Below are positions 24,312-36,851 of a stretch of 64,000 nt of DNA, piece by piece. Numbering within the stretch: position 1 is the stretch's first letter; each line of letters starts with the position of its first letter. Below the pieces are notes generated by a model. That model was not told where the DNA came from and ran no database searches. It worked only from the letters and a program-made list of their open reading frames with translations. A program made the translations under genes and the position numbers. Source of the stretch: Mastigias papua (taxonomy: Eukaryota > Cnidaria > Scyphozoa > Rhizostomeae > Mastigiidae); the NCBI GenBank assembly GCA_964019165.1, contig OZ025282.1, positions 12,482,229 through 12,546,228 on the forward strand, in the 5' to 3' direction.

Positions 24312-26682
24312 AGCTAGATTGGGATAGCCCTTTAAACCCTGAGCAGGTAGTTAGGTGGGAAAAGTGGATAGATGAATTAAAGAAAGCTAAAGTTATTGAA
24401 GCTCCCAGGTGCATTCTTCCAAAGGTAAGTGACCAAATTGTCAGGGTAAGCCTTCATGGTTTTGGGGATGCAAGCAAGAAGGCCTATTGTGCAGCAGTAT
24501 ACCTGGTAATTGAGACAACAGAGAGTATCCACAGTAGGTTATTATGTTCAAAAACTAGAATTGCTCCCTTGAAAGCACTGTCCATTCCAAGACTAGAGTT
24601 AATGGCAGCAAAAGTTTTGACAACTTTAATTGCAACTGTTCTGAATGCCCTAAGTAAGCAAACTGTAGTTGATGAAGTCAAGTATTGGTCTGATAGCATG
24701 ACAGTATTGTATTGGCTACACAATAGAGGTGACTGGAAGACATTTGTGCACCAAAGAGTTGAAGAAATATTGAAGTTAAGTACAAAGAGCCAGTGGGGGC
24801 ATGTATCTGGAAATGAGAATCCCGCTGACCTAGGGTCCAGGGGGGTTCCAGTTAGTGAGTTGAAAGACAGTAAACTTTGGTGGGAAGGCCCTAAATGGCT
24901 GTCAGGTGATAGGGAAGGTTGGCCTACAACTTTCCAGGTAAAGGAGTCAGCTGAAGTGAGTGAGGAAAGAAAGAAAACAGCAATTGCAATGACTGTCACA
25001 GAAGAATTAGCAGGTCTAAGTCAGGTAGTTGATATCAACAGATTCAGCAAGTTAGGTAAACTCTTAAGGGTAACAGCTTATGTAAAAAGATTTATTAGGA
25101 ATTTGAAAGAGAAGGTGAATGGTAAAGAAGTAAACAGGGATAGACTGGGGGTTGAAGAGATAGAGAATGCTGAAATAGAGTGGATTAGAGCAACACAAAA
25201 GACCTTAAAGAGCCATCCAGATTATAAGAAATATAAGGAGCAACTGTGTGTGATAGAGCAGAATGGGATTTTAGTGTGTCAAGGAAGGCTGGAATATTCA
25301 GAATTAGACCCCAGTGCAAAGAACCCTGTATTATTGCCCAAAAACAACAGATTTACGGAATTGGTTGTGATTGATTGCCATGAGAAAGTACATCACTGCA
25401 AAGTAAATGCAACCCTTGCAGAGCTTAGATCTAGGTATTGGGTGACAAAAGGGAGGCAATTTGTCGCAAAAGTAATTAGAAAGTGCTTCATATGTAGGAA
25501 ATTAGAAGGGAAGCCATACAGTCTACCAAAGATTGCACCCTTGCCAGAATTCAGAGTTAAGGAAGCCCCACCCTTTAGTAGAATAGGTTTGAATTTTTCC
25601 GGACCTTTGTATTGCAAAGGTGAGAAGAAATCTAACAAGAAAGCTTACATAGCTTTATTTTCGTGCTGTGTAACAAGAGCAATCCACCTTGAAGTAACTG
25701 AAGATTTAAGTGCTTGCTCATTTTTGAATGCCTTTGAGCGGTTTTGTTCTAGGAGGGGCACCCCTAACTTAATAGTGTCAGATAATGCGAAAACATTCAA
25801 GAGTACAGACAAGCTGTTGAAGTCACTCTTTTCAGACCAAGCTATTTCAGATTATATGGAGAGTCACAGAATAAAATGGCAATTTAATTTACCACGATGC
25901 CCATGGGCAGGTGGAATATTTGAACGCATGGTAAGAAGTGTTAAGGGGTGTTTGAGGAAGGTGTTGAGAAATGCTATACTTAGCTTTGATGACTTACACA
26001 CAATATTAACAGAGATTGAGTGCACCTTAAATTCAAGACCATTGACCTACCAATATGAAGATGGGGAAGTTCTCACGCCATCTCATCTCATGTATGGTAG
26101 GAGGTTTTCACCATTTTCGGAATCATGTCCGTCAGATTTAGATAAGGTCATAACTGCAGACAAATTAACCAAGCGAGTCTTATTTTTGAGAAGGAAATTG
26201 ATTCACTTTTGGAAGCGATGGAAAAAAGAGTACTTAGTAAATTTACGAGAACAGCACAGAATGAAAGAATTTCCCTCCAATGTAGTTGCCAAAGGAGATA
26301 TCGTGCTTTTAGAAGATGACAACACCAAAAGGATTCAATGGAAGATGGGAATGGTGGAGCGGTTAATCACTGGAAAGGATGGTCAGGTAAGAGAGGTGGA
26401 AGTCCGTACCATTAGTCAAGGTACGACACATTTTTTGAGTAGGCCTATCAAAAAGATTTATCCTCTTGAAATTCCAGGTGTCAGTGTAAAAAAAGAGCGT
26501 TGTCAGAGATCGGAGATCAAAAGGAAGAAGTGGAAGCGAAATGTGAAAGGAAAATGGATGAAAAGAATGAGGAGCCTGAGAGAACGGGCGGAGGAAGCAC
26601 TCGACCACCACGTGCCGCAGCAGGAATTGCGCGCTGCAAAACGAAGCTCATGCTTGATCACGCGTGATCAAGGAGGGGGGTG

Positions 26683-27080
26683 TGTGCGGAAACCTTCCCC
26701 CTGTGAGGCAAGCTTTGGGACTTTGCGCTGGCTGCCACGCTGCTGGGATGGGACCGGCTCGGTGCTGTTTAGCGAGTACTAATAATTAACAATTGATTAA
26801 CCATTAATTTATAGCTTTAGTTTATGTACAATCCAATTTTTATCTCAGTTAGCCAGTGTTAGTTAGTTTCTGATTGGTCAGTTAGTGACACTGGGCGTAG
26901 ACAAACTTTAGGCTTATAGATGTGAAGCATGTTTGATTTGGGCAGTTTTTTGTGATAGATTGCAAAGAGAGAACATGTATACATTAATTATTCATAAATG
27001 ATTGTTTTGAAATAAAACAGATTGGTGTGTTCATTGCTCAGTTTCCTACAACCAGATAGAGAATAGTTGGTTCTCTAACA
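26683..27080 (+). repeat. BEL 3' LTR
   Basis: 398 bp, intact, TGTGCGG to TCTAACA, preceded by the purine tract at 26670-26680. Contains the uninterrupted target (CATGTATACATT) that was duplicated in the 5' LTR insertion. Confidence 0.92.
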
Positions 27081-27191
27081 TTGTGTTTTGCAATGCCTAT
27101 TATCAATATTGTTGATTCTTGATCTATAGCTGTAAGATGTGAAGCATTTAAGACCCTCATCCTACTACCAGGTACTATTTTTTGTAGTGAT

Positions 27192-27344
27192 TTTAATGTT
27201 CTCGCCAAACACTATTAGACGAGGTGAAGATTTATACGTGTATCTCTTACTAGTCTCAAATCATAACTAAATCACAGGGCTACAAGGATTACATATATAC
27301 AGGGATTAAGATATCAATCATAATTACATGATATAAGCATTACA
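27192..27344 (-). repeat. Gypsy 3' LTR
   Basis: 153 bp, over 90% identical to 32977-33129. Very short for an LTR. Confidence 0.9.
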
Positions 27345-27669
27345 CCTCTCCTCTTCTTTCGAATAAATTGTTCGGGTTACTAAAGGTCCTTCTGCCAACA
27401 AAACATGAACGTTCAAATAATGCGAATAAATGGAAAAATTATCGATCATAAATATTTTGTCCATAACGATGAGTTTGTATTCTTGCTCTCTGGGGATACC
27501 TCGGTTCTGGCATATTTTGATCTTCAAGACCATGATAATCATCATAATCATCATCATCGCTAGGGTTCAAGTCTGAATCAAAACGTAAATTAACTTTCCG
27601 AAAAAATGAAATGTTTCGAGTAATAGTCTCTCCTTTTAAGTTCTCGGCTGTAATCATAGTTCCGTTTCT

Positions 27670-30600
27670 GGCAGTAACGCGATATTTTATAGGACTGAAA
27701 CGAGTTGATAATTTGTTCCGTTTTGTTGTTTAACGAGAACTACATCACCGATGGTTATGCTAGATTTCTTTGAACGATTTCTTATATCCGTATTTCTTTT
27801 CATTACAGTTTTTGCTTTCCCATCATTTTCCAATACTTGCGAATGTAGTTTGAAATTGGAGAGATCGGGGGCTTGTTGTGGTAATTTGTTGTTGATCTTC
27901 CTATTGAATAATAATTCAGCTGGCGAATATCCAGTACTACAAAGTGGCGTCGATCGATAGTTTAATAGAAAACAATAGATTTCCTTCTTCCAATTCTTTT
28001 GCTCGCAATATGCTGATTTAATTGCTTTAGTGATAGGTTTCATGAAACTCTCTGCTTGCGAATTGGCTTGTGGCCATAGCGGAGTAATACGATTATGTTG
28101 TATTCCATTTTGTTCCATGAATTTGGCAATTTCTGTACTATTAAAAATGGTGGTCCATTATCCGTTTTAATTAGTCGCGGACTGCCGTGAGTCGCAAAAA
28201 TACGATCGAGCTTGGGGATAGTTGCTTGTGCCGATGTAGAGTGAATTATTTCAACTTCCGGAAATTTGGAATAAGCATCTATCACAACTAAAACATATTC
28301 GCCAGTGGGAAACGGTCCACAAAAGTCGATATGAATTGTATCCCACGGTCCTTGGGGTAAACTTGACATCTTTACCGGTTCGGGAGGGCTTGGCTGACTA
28401 TTCGCTTGACATGCAAGGCATTTGTCAATGATCTGCTTGGCAATTTTATCAATACTCGGAAACCATATCTTTTCACGCAATAGTTGTTTGGTTTTTATCA
28501 ATCCTTGATGTCCTTCATGCGCGATATTCAGAGCTTGTTCTCGAAGGTTTCGGGGAATAACGATTCGTGATCCTCGCAATATGATGGAAGAGTCGCTATC
28601 TACAGTAAGTTCATCCTTAACATTTCTGAAACTTTTCAAATCAGCTATATCAATATTCGGGTCAATATTGTCCAGAGATTCGGGCGTATTTATACAATAC
28701 CAATTTCCATTCTGAATAAGTTCAACGAGCTTTTGCAGAGTCAAGTCTTGTTTAGTGGCAATCTTGATTTGTTCAAGAGTCATCGCCTTTGGAACGAAGT
28801 GATATGAAAGAATATGTACGTATTGATCTGCTAAATTCTCAGTCTTACCTTCTGCACGTGGTACCGGATGTCGAGACAGAAAATCCGACGGATTATCAAT
28901 GCCTTTGGTAAAAACAACATCAAAAGTATAATCTTGTATACGAAGATTCCAACGTTCACTTCTTGCTGAGGGCTTCGATTTTCTATTCCCAAGAATTAGC
29001 TCTATAGGTTTACAATCCGTATATAGTGTGAAATTCGCGCCATATAAATAAATATGAAGGCGCTCAATTGCCCATACGATAGCTAGGGCTTCGCGTTCCG
29101 TTTGAGAGTAGCGTTTCTCTACGTCGGACAATGATCGGCTTACGTAAGCCACGATTCGGCGATCGTCTTTGCCAGGAGTCTTTTGAGACAGGATGGCAGA
29201 AAGTCCCCATGGGGAGGCATCTGTAACTAACTCTGTTTGTTTTTTATTATCAAAGTAGGCCATGACAGTGTCACTAGTGAGGGCTTCTTTAACATTGTTG
29301 AACGCTGCTTCGTGTTGTGCAGTCCATACAAATGACGCGTTTTTCTTTGTCAGATCTCGCAACGGCTGAGTTAGATCACTAAAGTTTCGAATAAATTTAA
29401 CACAGTATGTTGCCATACCGAGAAATGTTCGAACATCTTTGACAGACCTTGGCGAGGGAGCATTTTTAATTGCAATGACCTTCTGGGGGTCAGCAGAAAT
29501 CCCGTTTGAGGAAAACACAAATCCAAAAAAGGTAAGTTTGGTCTGATAGAACAAACATTTATCTTTGTTGAGAGTGAGACCATGTTGATATAATCGTTGT
29601 AGGACAGCATGTAAGGGTTTATGATGCTCTTTAGGCGTTTTTCCATAAATCAGAATGTCGTCACTACTATTCAGAACACCAGGTATGCCGCGTAAACGCT
29701 CTGACACCACATGCTGGAAAATCTCGCTTGCGAGTTGGTTCCAAATTCAAGCATGTGAACTGTTTTACTCCTTTCGGCGTCGAAAATGCTGTTATAAATC
29801 GGCTTTCTTCAGACAATTTGATTTGGTGATACCCGGATTTGAGATTGTAGCTCCGTTTAATGAATGAATAACATCGTCCACTGTAGGGTTTGCATGCCTT
29901 TCTCGTTGACTGGCTTGATTAGCCCGTCTCATGTCTACACAAAGTCGCACTGTTCCATTTGGCTTGGGAACAACAACTAGGGGGGGGGGAGATCCACGAA
30001 GTAGGACCTTTAACGTCTTCAATTATACCATCTTGTTCTAATTTTTGCAGTTCTTTTGCTACTTGCCTGCGCAAGTGGAACGGTATTCTCCTGGGGGGCT
30101 GAGCAACAGGAGGCACATTGTGATCTATGTGTAAATCCAAGGTGAAATTTTTTAGCTCTCCAAAGCCATTGAATAACTTGGGGTTTGTGGCAGCTAATTG
30201 TTCAATATATGGGGGCTTGTCTTTTATCTGGTTAACATTTAACGCAATAAGACCCAATTCTGTAGCCGTTTGATAGCTTAATAATGATCCATTACACCTT
30301 TTATGACATGAATAGTTGCAACTGTATAATGTGATTTTGATTCCATTGTTGCACGAAATTGTCCCATTGCAGGAAGTGGTTTATCCGAACCATAAGCCAT
30401 AATTTTGATTGTAGACTTTGTGATAGCAATTTTCTCTTGCTGGCATATTTGCTGATATGCTGTCTCATCAATAATATTCGTTGATGCACCTGAGTCGATA
30501 ATCATTTGAACAGGGACTGAATTGATATGTATAATAGCTGTTGGAGGTTTGGAGGACTCCTTTTTCTGTGTTGGGTGCACATCCACAGTATACAGGTATT
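27670..30600 (-). pseudogene. Gypsy pol, with frameshifts and an RT deletion
   Basis: The protease near 30490 has I-D-S-G-A-S-T-N. RT shows the I-P-F-H-L-R-R block, then a frameshift at a G-run near 29985, V-V-P-K-P-N-G-T-V-R-L-C-V-D and S-S-D-D-I-L-I-Y-G (catalytic box). The segment with the first RT catalytic Asp (usually F-S-K-L-D) is missing near 29850, and a frame change follows near 29710. RNase H has L-V-T-D-A-S-P-W-G and T-E-R-E-A-L-A-I. Integrase has the H-E-G-H and C-L-A-C zinc site, H-I-D-F-C-G-P, K-T-D-N-G-P-P-F and the catalytic Glu in Q-A-E-S-F, split by a frameshift near 28110. Ends near 27670. Confidence 0.88.
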
Positions 30601-32080
30601 GTTGGGAAAACCACCATCCAGCAGGGCTATCGCAGTCACTTCTATACGTAGAAGCACGCATAGCTGTGTCTCGTAGATATAGGCTAACTATCCGATATAG
30701 TTTGCTAACGTAATATTTTCTTCGTGTTTGTATGATGTAAAGACGAAATAGTCTCGTTTTCACACGCATAACAATAGTGTAAGAATAACTTAGGGAAATG
30801 ACTAACCTGGGAAAGTTATGACTAATGTTTATCAAAACAACTATTTACGTAGCATTATCTCCCTAGTGTAATTTCATTGGTTAGTACTTTTAAACTATTC
30901 GTATGTAATTTCCTAGCTACATGTATAAAAAACCTAATTGATTTAGCAAATTGAGAGAGATGTAGAGAGAGAGAGAAGTAGAGTTGTAATACTGCTAGTT
31001 TGTTTGGTAGATTTTTGCTAGACTGTTTGGGTAGATTTTATATAAAACTAACACCTTGTTAACTAGGCCGAAGACAGAGTGGCTTGCGAAAGCACTCGTG
31101 TCTACATTCGTATTCTACATTTAGTGTTGTTTATCGCACTTGGACTCTCAGTGCTTGGGAAAGACTGAGGAGTGCCATTTGGCGTTTATTGTATTAGTTG
31201 TTTCGTCGAGGCTCCATGGGGTAGAGCCAGTATTATTGCTAGTTTTAAGGTTAAGTTAGTTTACGAGATTAGGTTAGGACGCATATATAAATAATAGTAT
31301 TTCATAGCATCGAGTTTAGGATTCAGTATTATTGCCATTGCACTATGCATAAATATAGCCTTGTCATCATTCCGTTAGATTAGCTACATGACCGAGCATT
31401 ACACAGCATTCTTATCTATTGTCTAGGGAAGTCTAGAAAGAGCCAGGATTACGCAATGCTTCTTTTGGATTGAAATCTGCATCGTAATCATTAGTTGGTT
31501 AGCAGCAAAACTGCTGACACAATATTAGGTGTTAATAAGTATATATAGCCCTCGCGCATTAAGTTAGAGAGGAGAGAGTTGAAGAAAGAGTTGGAGAAAG
31601 AGTTGGAAGAGAGTTGGGATAGAGTTGAATAGAGTTGGGAATAGAGTTAGAGTTAGAAATGGGATGAGTACAACTTAGAGCCAATGGCGAGGACGTATGT
31701 CACTCAGCCGAGCCATGTATATAGATAGACATTAGTTTAAATAGTTGTAATATATACGGTATACCAAAGATGTCTACTCTCTGCAAGATGATTCTGATTC
31801 GACAACGACTTAAAGACCGCTCGCAGCCATCACAGAAGATCACATCGCCTTAGCTCAACATCTACAGTAGAGTTTGGTCCACAACGAGAATAATAATCAT
31901 CATCAACAATTCCAAATCCATTTCGTTCGCATTAACATTTATTTTTCATTTTTACATTTCACAGAGTGATAGAATAGTCATGAATTAGAGAAAATGTAAC
32001 AGAGTTGTATTTCTTGGAGTGAAACTTCTGTACTTGGTTCTACAATCCTTGTACCAGCGAGATTGGAGAATTATTCTCAA
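30601..32080. mobile_element. 1480-bp insertion at the gypsy gag-pol border
   Basis: Flanked by an 8-bp duplication CAGGTATT (30593-30600, 32081-32088). The gag and pol frames become continuous when the insert and one copy of the duplication are set aside. Ends GTTGGGAAAACC and GAATTATTCTCAA are weakly inverted. No coding signal; a Gly/Glu-poor GAGTTGGAAGA-type repeat lies at 31565-31650. Superfamily not recognised; an 8-bp duplication fits hAT or Merlin among others. Confidence 0.8.
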
Positions 32081-32957
32081 CAGGTATTCGTCATCCGTGC
32101 TGGAGTTGTTTGTAGATTCAACTTCAGTATGATGTACGACCTGTTTGGCAGGACTAGGCTTGTCTGATCTTCGTTGGCGTGGTGCAATACGGCTGCGACA
32201 AACTTGAGCAAAATGGTTATTCTTTCCACATTTCGCACACTGCTTGCCTTGTGCAGGACAGGACTTTTTATGTGGCCAAGAGTAGCCACATTGACGGCAT
32301 GATTGAGGCGTCTGTCTTGCAGCTGAGGGCGGTTTACCTTTCGGCGTACGATGCGAAAATGTGCGATTGATCGTAGCAGAGTCACCGTGCGAAGGGCGCG
32401 TTGAAGTGAGAGATTCTTCGATTCCGGCTGCTTGAATTTCGCTGGTTCAAGAGCTCGCGCTTTAGCTAATAGTTGATCTAGAGAAAGTGTATCTTCTCGC
32501 AAGGCAACACGTCGTAAGCGCTTGGATAGACAATTCTGTATCACTGCAGCTTTAATTTCTTTTTCTGTATCGTGAAAGTCACAGCTAATGGCAAGTTTCC
32601 GTAGGCGTAAGCAAAATTGATCTACTGTTTCATCGGTAAGTTGTTTGGTTTGCCGGAGCTGGAAAATTTCATAGTCTATATTCTTCTTCGGAGAAAAATA
32701 TGCATCGAGCTTGTCAATGGCACGGTCATAGTTATCAGGTTCCCTCGATCTTGAAATGTTTCGAAAATTTCTTGAGTTTCTTGTCCAGCTTGGTACAAGA
32801 GAAGTGCGCGCTTCTGGTGGTTGTCGGTGATATTTAGGGCTGCTAAATATGGCTCGAAACGTTTCTTCCAAACGGACCATCGTTGACTTAACGTGGTAGG
32901 GCTTGAGAGAGGACTAAACGGTGGAAGTGGATGAACCTCTAATCTTCCTAGTGCCAT
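32081..32957 (-). pseudogene. Gypsy gag, frameshifted
   Basis: Starts at ATG 32957 (M-A-L-G-R-L-E-V). The capsid-like part (W-S-V-W-K-K-R-F-E-P-Y-L, then E-I-F-Q-L-R-Q-T-K-Q, D-Q-F-C-L-R-L-R-K-L-A) is split by a frame change near 32750. Two zinc knuckles (C-R-Q-C-G...C, C-A-K-C-G-K-N-N-H-F-A-Q-V-C) lie at about 32190-32310 in another frame after a second shift. Binds genomic RNA in intact relatives. Confidence 0.82.
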
Positions 32958-32976
32958 GTTTGATCGTCGTCGCCAA

Positions 32977-33129
32977 TTTAATGTTCTCGCTAAACACTAA
33001 TAGACGAGGTGAAGACTTATACGTGTACCTCTTACTAGTCTCAAATCATAACTAAATCACAGGGCTACAAGGATTACATATATACAGGGATTAAGATATC
33101 AATCATAATTACATAATATAAACATTACA
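32977..33129 (-). repeat. Gypsy 5' LTR
   Basis: 153 bp. With 27192-27344 it sets the element ends. Promoter-bearing LTR for minus-strand transcription. Confidence 0.9.
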
Positions 33130-34267
33130 GTGATGCAATCCAGAATCCCTTATGTCAAATGGTATGCCGGTAGGACAAAGCTATTCAACACAATTTTAGA
33201 GCTAAAATAGATAGAAAAGTATACTTTATTTAAGACTATCTCGTCACACCCTTGCATTCATGGCCACACCCTAAATAACTGACCACGCCCTTTTAGCATA
33301 AGTCAGAGTTTTGGCTAGATCCGCGCCTGATAATGTTCCTAAATACTTTCTTTAAGACTTCTGAGACTCCCCATCTTTCTCCTATTAATAGACATATTTT
33401 AGCACTGTTTTTGCTTTGTGTCTTCTCTTTTTTTCAGATTAGAGTGCCATAGCAATCCCAATCTTTAAACCAAATGTGCACATGCACCCTCGTCGCAGGC
33501 CAAAACTGCTCAGCTCACTATACATTTAGAAACATATTTTTCAATAAAATCTGATTTTGGAAAATTACCCCATATTAGATAGGCCGTCGCCTGTGGTTGT
33601 CAAACTAGCACAGAAATGGATTTCCGTTGCACATATCGCGAGACTAAAAATTTTTTTTCTAGAAACGGAGCTTCTAGCATGGGTAATTAAAATAAAAACA
33701 CCCCCCATCGATATGTTTGCACAATAGCGTACAATCGCTGGTGGAAAATTTTGATTTTGTGATGACGTCGGCAACTTTCCAATTAATCAATAAAACGACC
33801 AAAACATGTCCTTTTGATACAATAAAGTATTCCTGTTAGTTCTCTTTGGTTTCTTTGTCTATCAATAATGTTTTGCGAAGAGTGTGTGTATCTTCCTCTG
33901 TATTCCAGGGGGTGGGGGTGCAGGCTCCCCTTAAAGCTGCGAAGGAGCAATTGAGAAAACTGAAAGTACTTGCGAGTGTTTAGTATGAGTATTGCTGTTT
34001 AGTAGACTTTTAACGTTTTCATAAATAATCCAAATACACAGCTAAGCCAAAAACAAAGGCTGGTGTCAACAAATGGGGGAGGGGGATAAATAAAGGATAG
34101 GGAAGGGGGCCTATCTAGGGGGCCGATTCGAGGACTTACGCTTTTCTAACCATACATACAAGGAGCTAATATTGGACAGTAAGCCAAAAAGGCATTGTTA
34201 TGATTAGAAAATATCGTCAATATCGCTATCCTCCATATCCGATGCGCCAGAAATTGTACTATCACCG

Positions 34268-36452
34268 TCACTTGTCAGTGCCACTTTCATTCACTACAGA
34301 ACTGTTCAAGCACGATTTGCACTGGCAAAGACTAGTGCAATGTAAATTTGCTCTGTGGCATGAGCACCTGTTTGTAGTACATCCCTTTTTACACGCACAC
34401 TGAATATTTTCAAGAAGTCCATCAGGAGCTGGTGGCAAATCCATCCAGTCTATGGACACCTTTCCCTCCTTATCAATTATCCATCCATGTCCTACGAGGT
34501 TTGGAAAATTCATGATAGGACTAAGCGATCTCCTCCAAATTGCGGCCTGAAACATCACGCGACTAATATGTTTCTTGAGGGCATCCTTAGTGCATGGCAT
34601 ATTGCTCCCACAATACTTCCCGAGTCGGAAAATATTATAACGTGCTGTGTCAACATCCTCTACTTCCTTCTGTTTATATAAAATGCAGACGAATTTTTCA
34701 AGTTCCTTTTGTAGCACAGTACTCGCAATCACCATCATTACCATCATCTACAACATCATGATGAAACTGATTGCTTGCCATATGCTCATCCATTAAATCC
34801 TCAGCAGACAAATTTTCTGCATAAACAATTTCACTGTGGTTGCGAATTCTTGGGGTATGAAACACAAGTTGTGGGTATGAATTCTTAAGCCTTTCCTTGA
34901 GTCTGAATCTTCTAAAATTGCTTGCATCAGCACCCTCAACCTCTTCCACAATTTGCAAGAACCTTTGATAAAGGTGAACCATGTACTCTATTTTTTTATG
35001 CTCTATGAGAGGCTCAATGACATCTTTGCAAAACTTTTCAAAAGCTGCAGCATAGAGCAAAGAGTATTCTTCACCAGCAGATTCCTTTTTTCTATAGAGA
35101 AAGCTTGTATAGTTCTTGTAGCACCTCTTATGATAGCGTACTTCAAGTGCAACACAATCCTTATCCCGAATTTGAAGTAAAATCCTCTCATCCCTTTTTA
35201 CTGTTGCAGCTTCACGAAGTAATCCTGCATTTTCAGTTTGGCAAAGAACTAGTGGCATTCTTTTCCTTCTCCCTGATATCTGAAAGAAAATTTCTGATCA
35301 AATACAACCCCATCATAGTGTGAAGCTTCATTGTATTCTTTATACATGCATTGTTATTAGAATTTTTAACTCTTAGTTCTTGTGCTTTTCATCCTTATTT
35401 GAATTTGTAAACATTGCAAATTTGCCAAGAGGGAAATGAAAATGAGTGCAGTGAGAATGACATGTGATGTTACAATATGATCAAGAAGCATTTCAGAATT
35501 TCCTTGCATACCATTGGCAAATTCTTAGTGGCAGAACTGTATTGTCTGGTGCATGGCTTCTCATAGACATTGTATGTGTATGTAATATATTATGAATGGA
35601 ACTTTTTGACAAAAATTTCATACGTGAGCAGGGGGCCGAGGGACCATGTTTCCTATAGAAAGCAATGGTTTTAAGAAACTTTTCACATGAAAAGACCAGT
35701 ATTGCCCCCCCTAAAGTCCAGTTCTTGACTATGCCCCCCCACAGTCACACTCTGGATCCGCCCCTGTAAGTGAAGTGCATTCTTCCCTGCATCTAGGAAT
35801 AGCTGACAGTGAATTGCAAGCACCTCAGTTTGTTTTACAAAACCATAGCTTCCAGCTAATAAACTTTATAATAAAGTGATGGCGAAGTTTCACTCTGACC
35901 TTGACTGGTACAGAAATTGATAAGTCACATAAATATAAACCTACTCACCATTACAAACTGATCAGTTTCCTTGCGACAAATTATGCATTGCACTGGGAGC
36001 ACGTATTCATTTCTTGCAATGCGTCGGTTTGCAGAAGCTTCACTTTGCATTTGTAGTCTTGTCGACTTTCTCTCTTGTGATTCATCAAAACTCAATGCTG
36101 CTTCTGCCGCTGATTGCGGATGGGAACTTAAGTTTTTATTCGAGCTGAATTTTTCTTCGGCTTTCTGAAGCTTATTTTCGTCACAGATTCGTTTGTAACA
36201 TCGTTCATGAGCATAATAAGACAACTTACAATATTCCTCGTCTGTAAAAACTTCGTAACTCTGTCGGCATAATTCAGCTTTTTCCCCATCTAAAGCAGCC
36301 CATCTCTTGCGGCACGTCACAAACTTCCTCATACATGTTCCCGAAATTAGTGTCAAGGATTGCGAAACATCTTTGAAATGGATAAAGCACAATTTCTTTT
36401 TGGTACATTCGAGTTTGCTTCTCTTTGCATCCCTGTCAACATCGTCCGCCAT
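34268..36452 (-). pseudogene. CxC-type cysteine-rich protein, two exons, internally deleted or frameshifted
   Basis: Function unknown. Exon 1 (36452-35949) starts M-A-D-D-V-D-R, has a Cys/His pattern (C-F-I-H-F, C-R-K-R-W, C-Y-K-R-I-C) and ends in phase 0 after Q-C-I-I-C-R-K-E-T-D-Q-F-V-M at a GTGAGT donor. Exon 2 (from 35279, acceptor TTTCAG) continues I-S-G-R-R-K-R, then C-Q-T-E-N-A-G-L-L-R-E-A and R-Y-H-K-R-C-Y-K-N-Y-T. Near 34700-34745 the frame shifts. The downstream frame (to 34268) holds W-I-I-D-K-E-G-K-V and a C-terminal cysteine block, C-A-C-K-K-G-C-T-T-N-R-C-S-C, resembling CXC/tesmin-like zinc domains. From memory the family is multicopy in marine invertebrates and longer than this. 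The TIRs around it point to transposon cargo. Confidence 0.7.
35630..35770. repeat. MITE-like end with TCTGGATCCGCCCCTG tip
   Basis: In the intron of the CxC gene. The right tip ends at about 35766 and resembles the hAT5-like tips elsewhere in the window. A good left partner was not found. Confidence 0.35.
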
Positions 36453-36851
36453 CTTTGTTGTCTTTAGAACAATAGGTTCTATGTTGAACACGCAGACACG
36501 ATAATAATAATGGCCGCCGCGTTGAAGTTCACAATTACCAGATGTTCAATGGCAATTTTCTCCTTCATGTGCAAAGATTTTGATGGGGGGTTTGCAGTAA
36601 GATGATAATGAGTTATAAACACGCATCATTGTCGATAAACTTCTTAGTCTCGCGATATGTGCAGCGGAAGTGAAAGGTATTGCATGACAGGCGACGGCCT
36701 AAGATTGCTTAGAGCTTTATGCGAAGCTTCATCTTGCCGTGAAGAGATCTTTGCAGCAAGACTGCTTTATGGATCCTTATTGGCAAATTTATTGATTTTG
36801 GATATGTTTTTCTAGCCAAAACTGTCTTTCTGATATTTGCACCGATCATAA

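Larger units (their letters stand above)
27192..33129 (-). mobile_element. Ty3/gypsy LTR retrotransposon, degenerate
   Basis: Two 153-bp LTRs (27192-27344 and 32977-33129) flanked by GTGAT (27187-27191, 33130-33134). Reading on the minus strand, a primer-binding-like sequence (TTGGCGACGACGATC, 32976-32962) follows the 5' LTR and a purine tract (GAAAGAAGAGGAGAGG, 27361-27345) precedes the 3' LTR. Gag and pol are in gypsy order (protease, RT, RNase H, integrase). Several frameshifts, a deletion in RT and a 1.48-kb insertion make it inactive. Confidence 0.92.
33580..36701. mobile_element. TIR-bounded DNA element carrying a CxC-type gene
   Basis: Left end TAGGCCGTCGCCTGT... and right end ...ACAGGCGACGGCCTA are inverted. 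The similarity continues about 70 bp inward, including CACATATCGCGAGACTAA in both arms. Flanked by AGA (33577-33579, 36702-36704). A two-exon gene on the minus strand fills the right two-thirds. The left part includes the end of another MITE (34060-34135, tip AGGACTTACG). Superfamily not assigned. No DDE motif was seen, so this copy is non-autonomous or the family uses an unrecognised enzyme. Confidence 0.7.
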
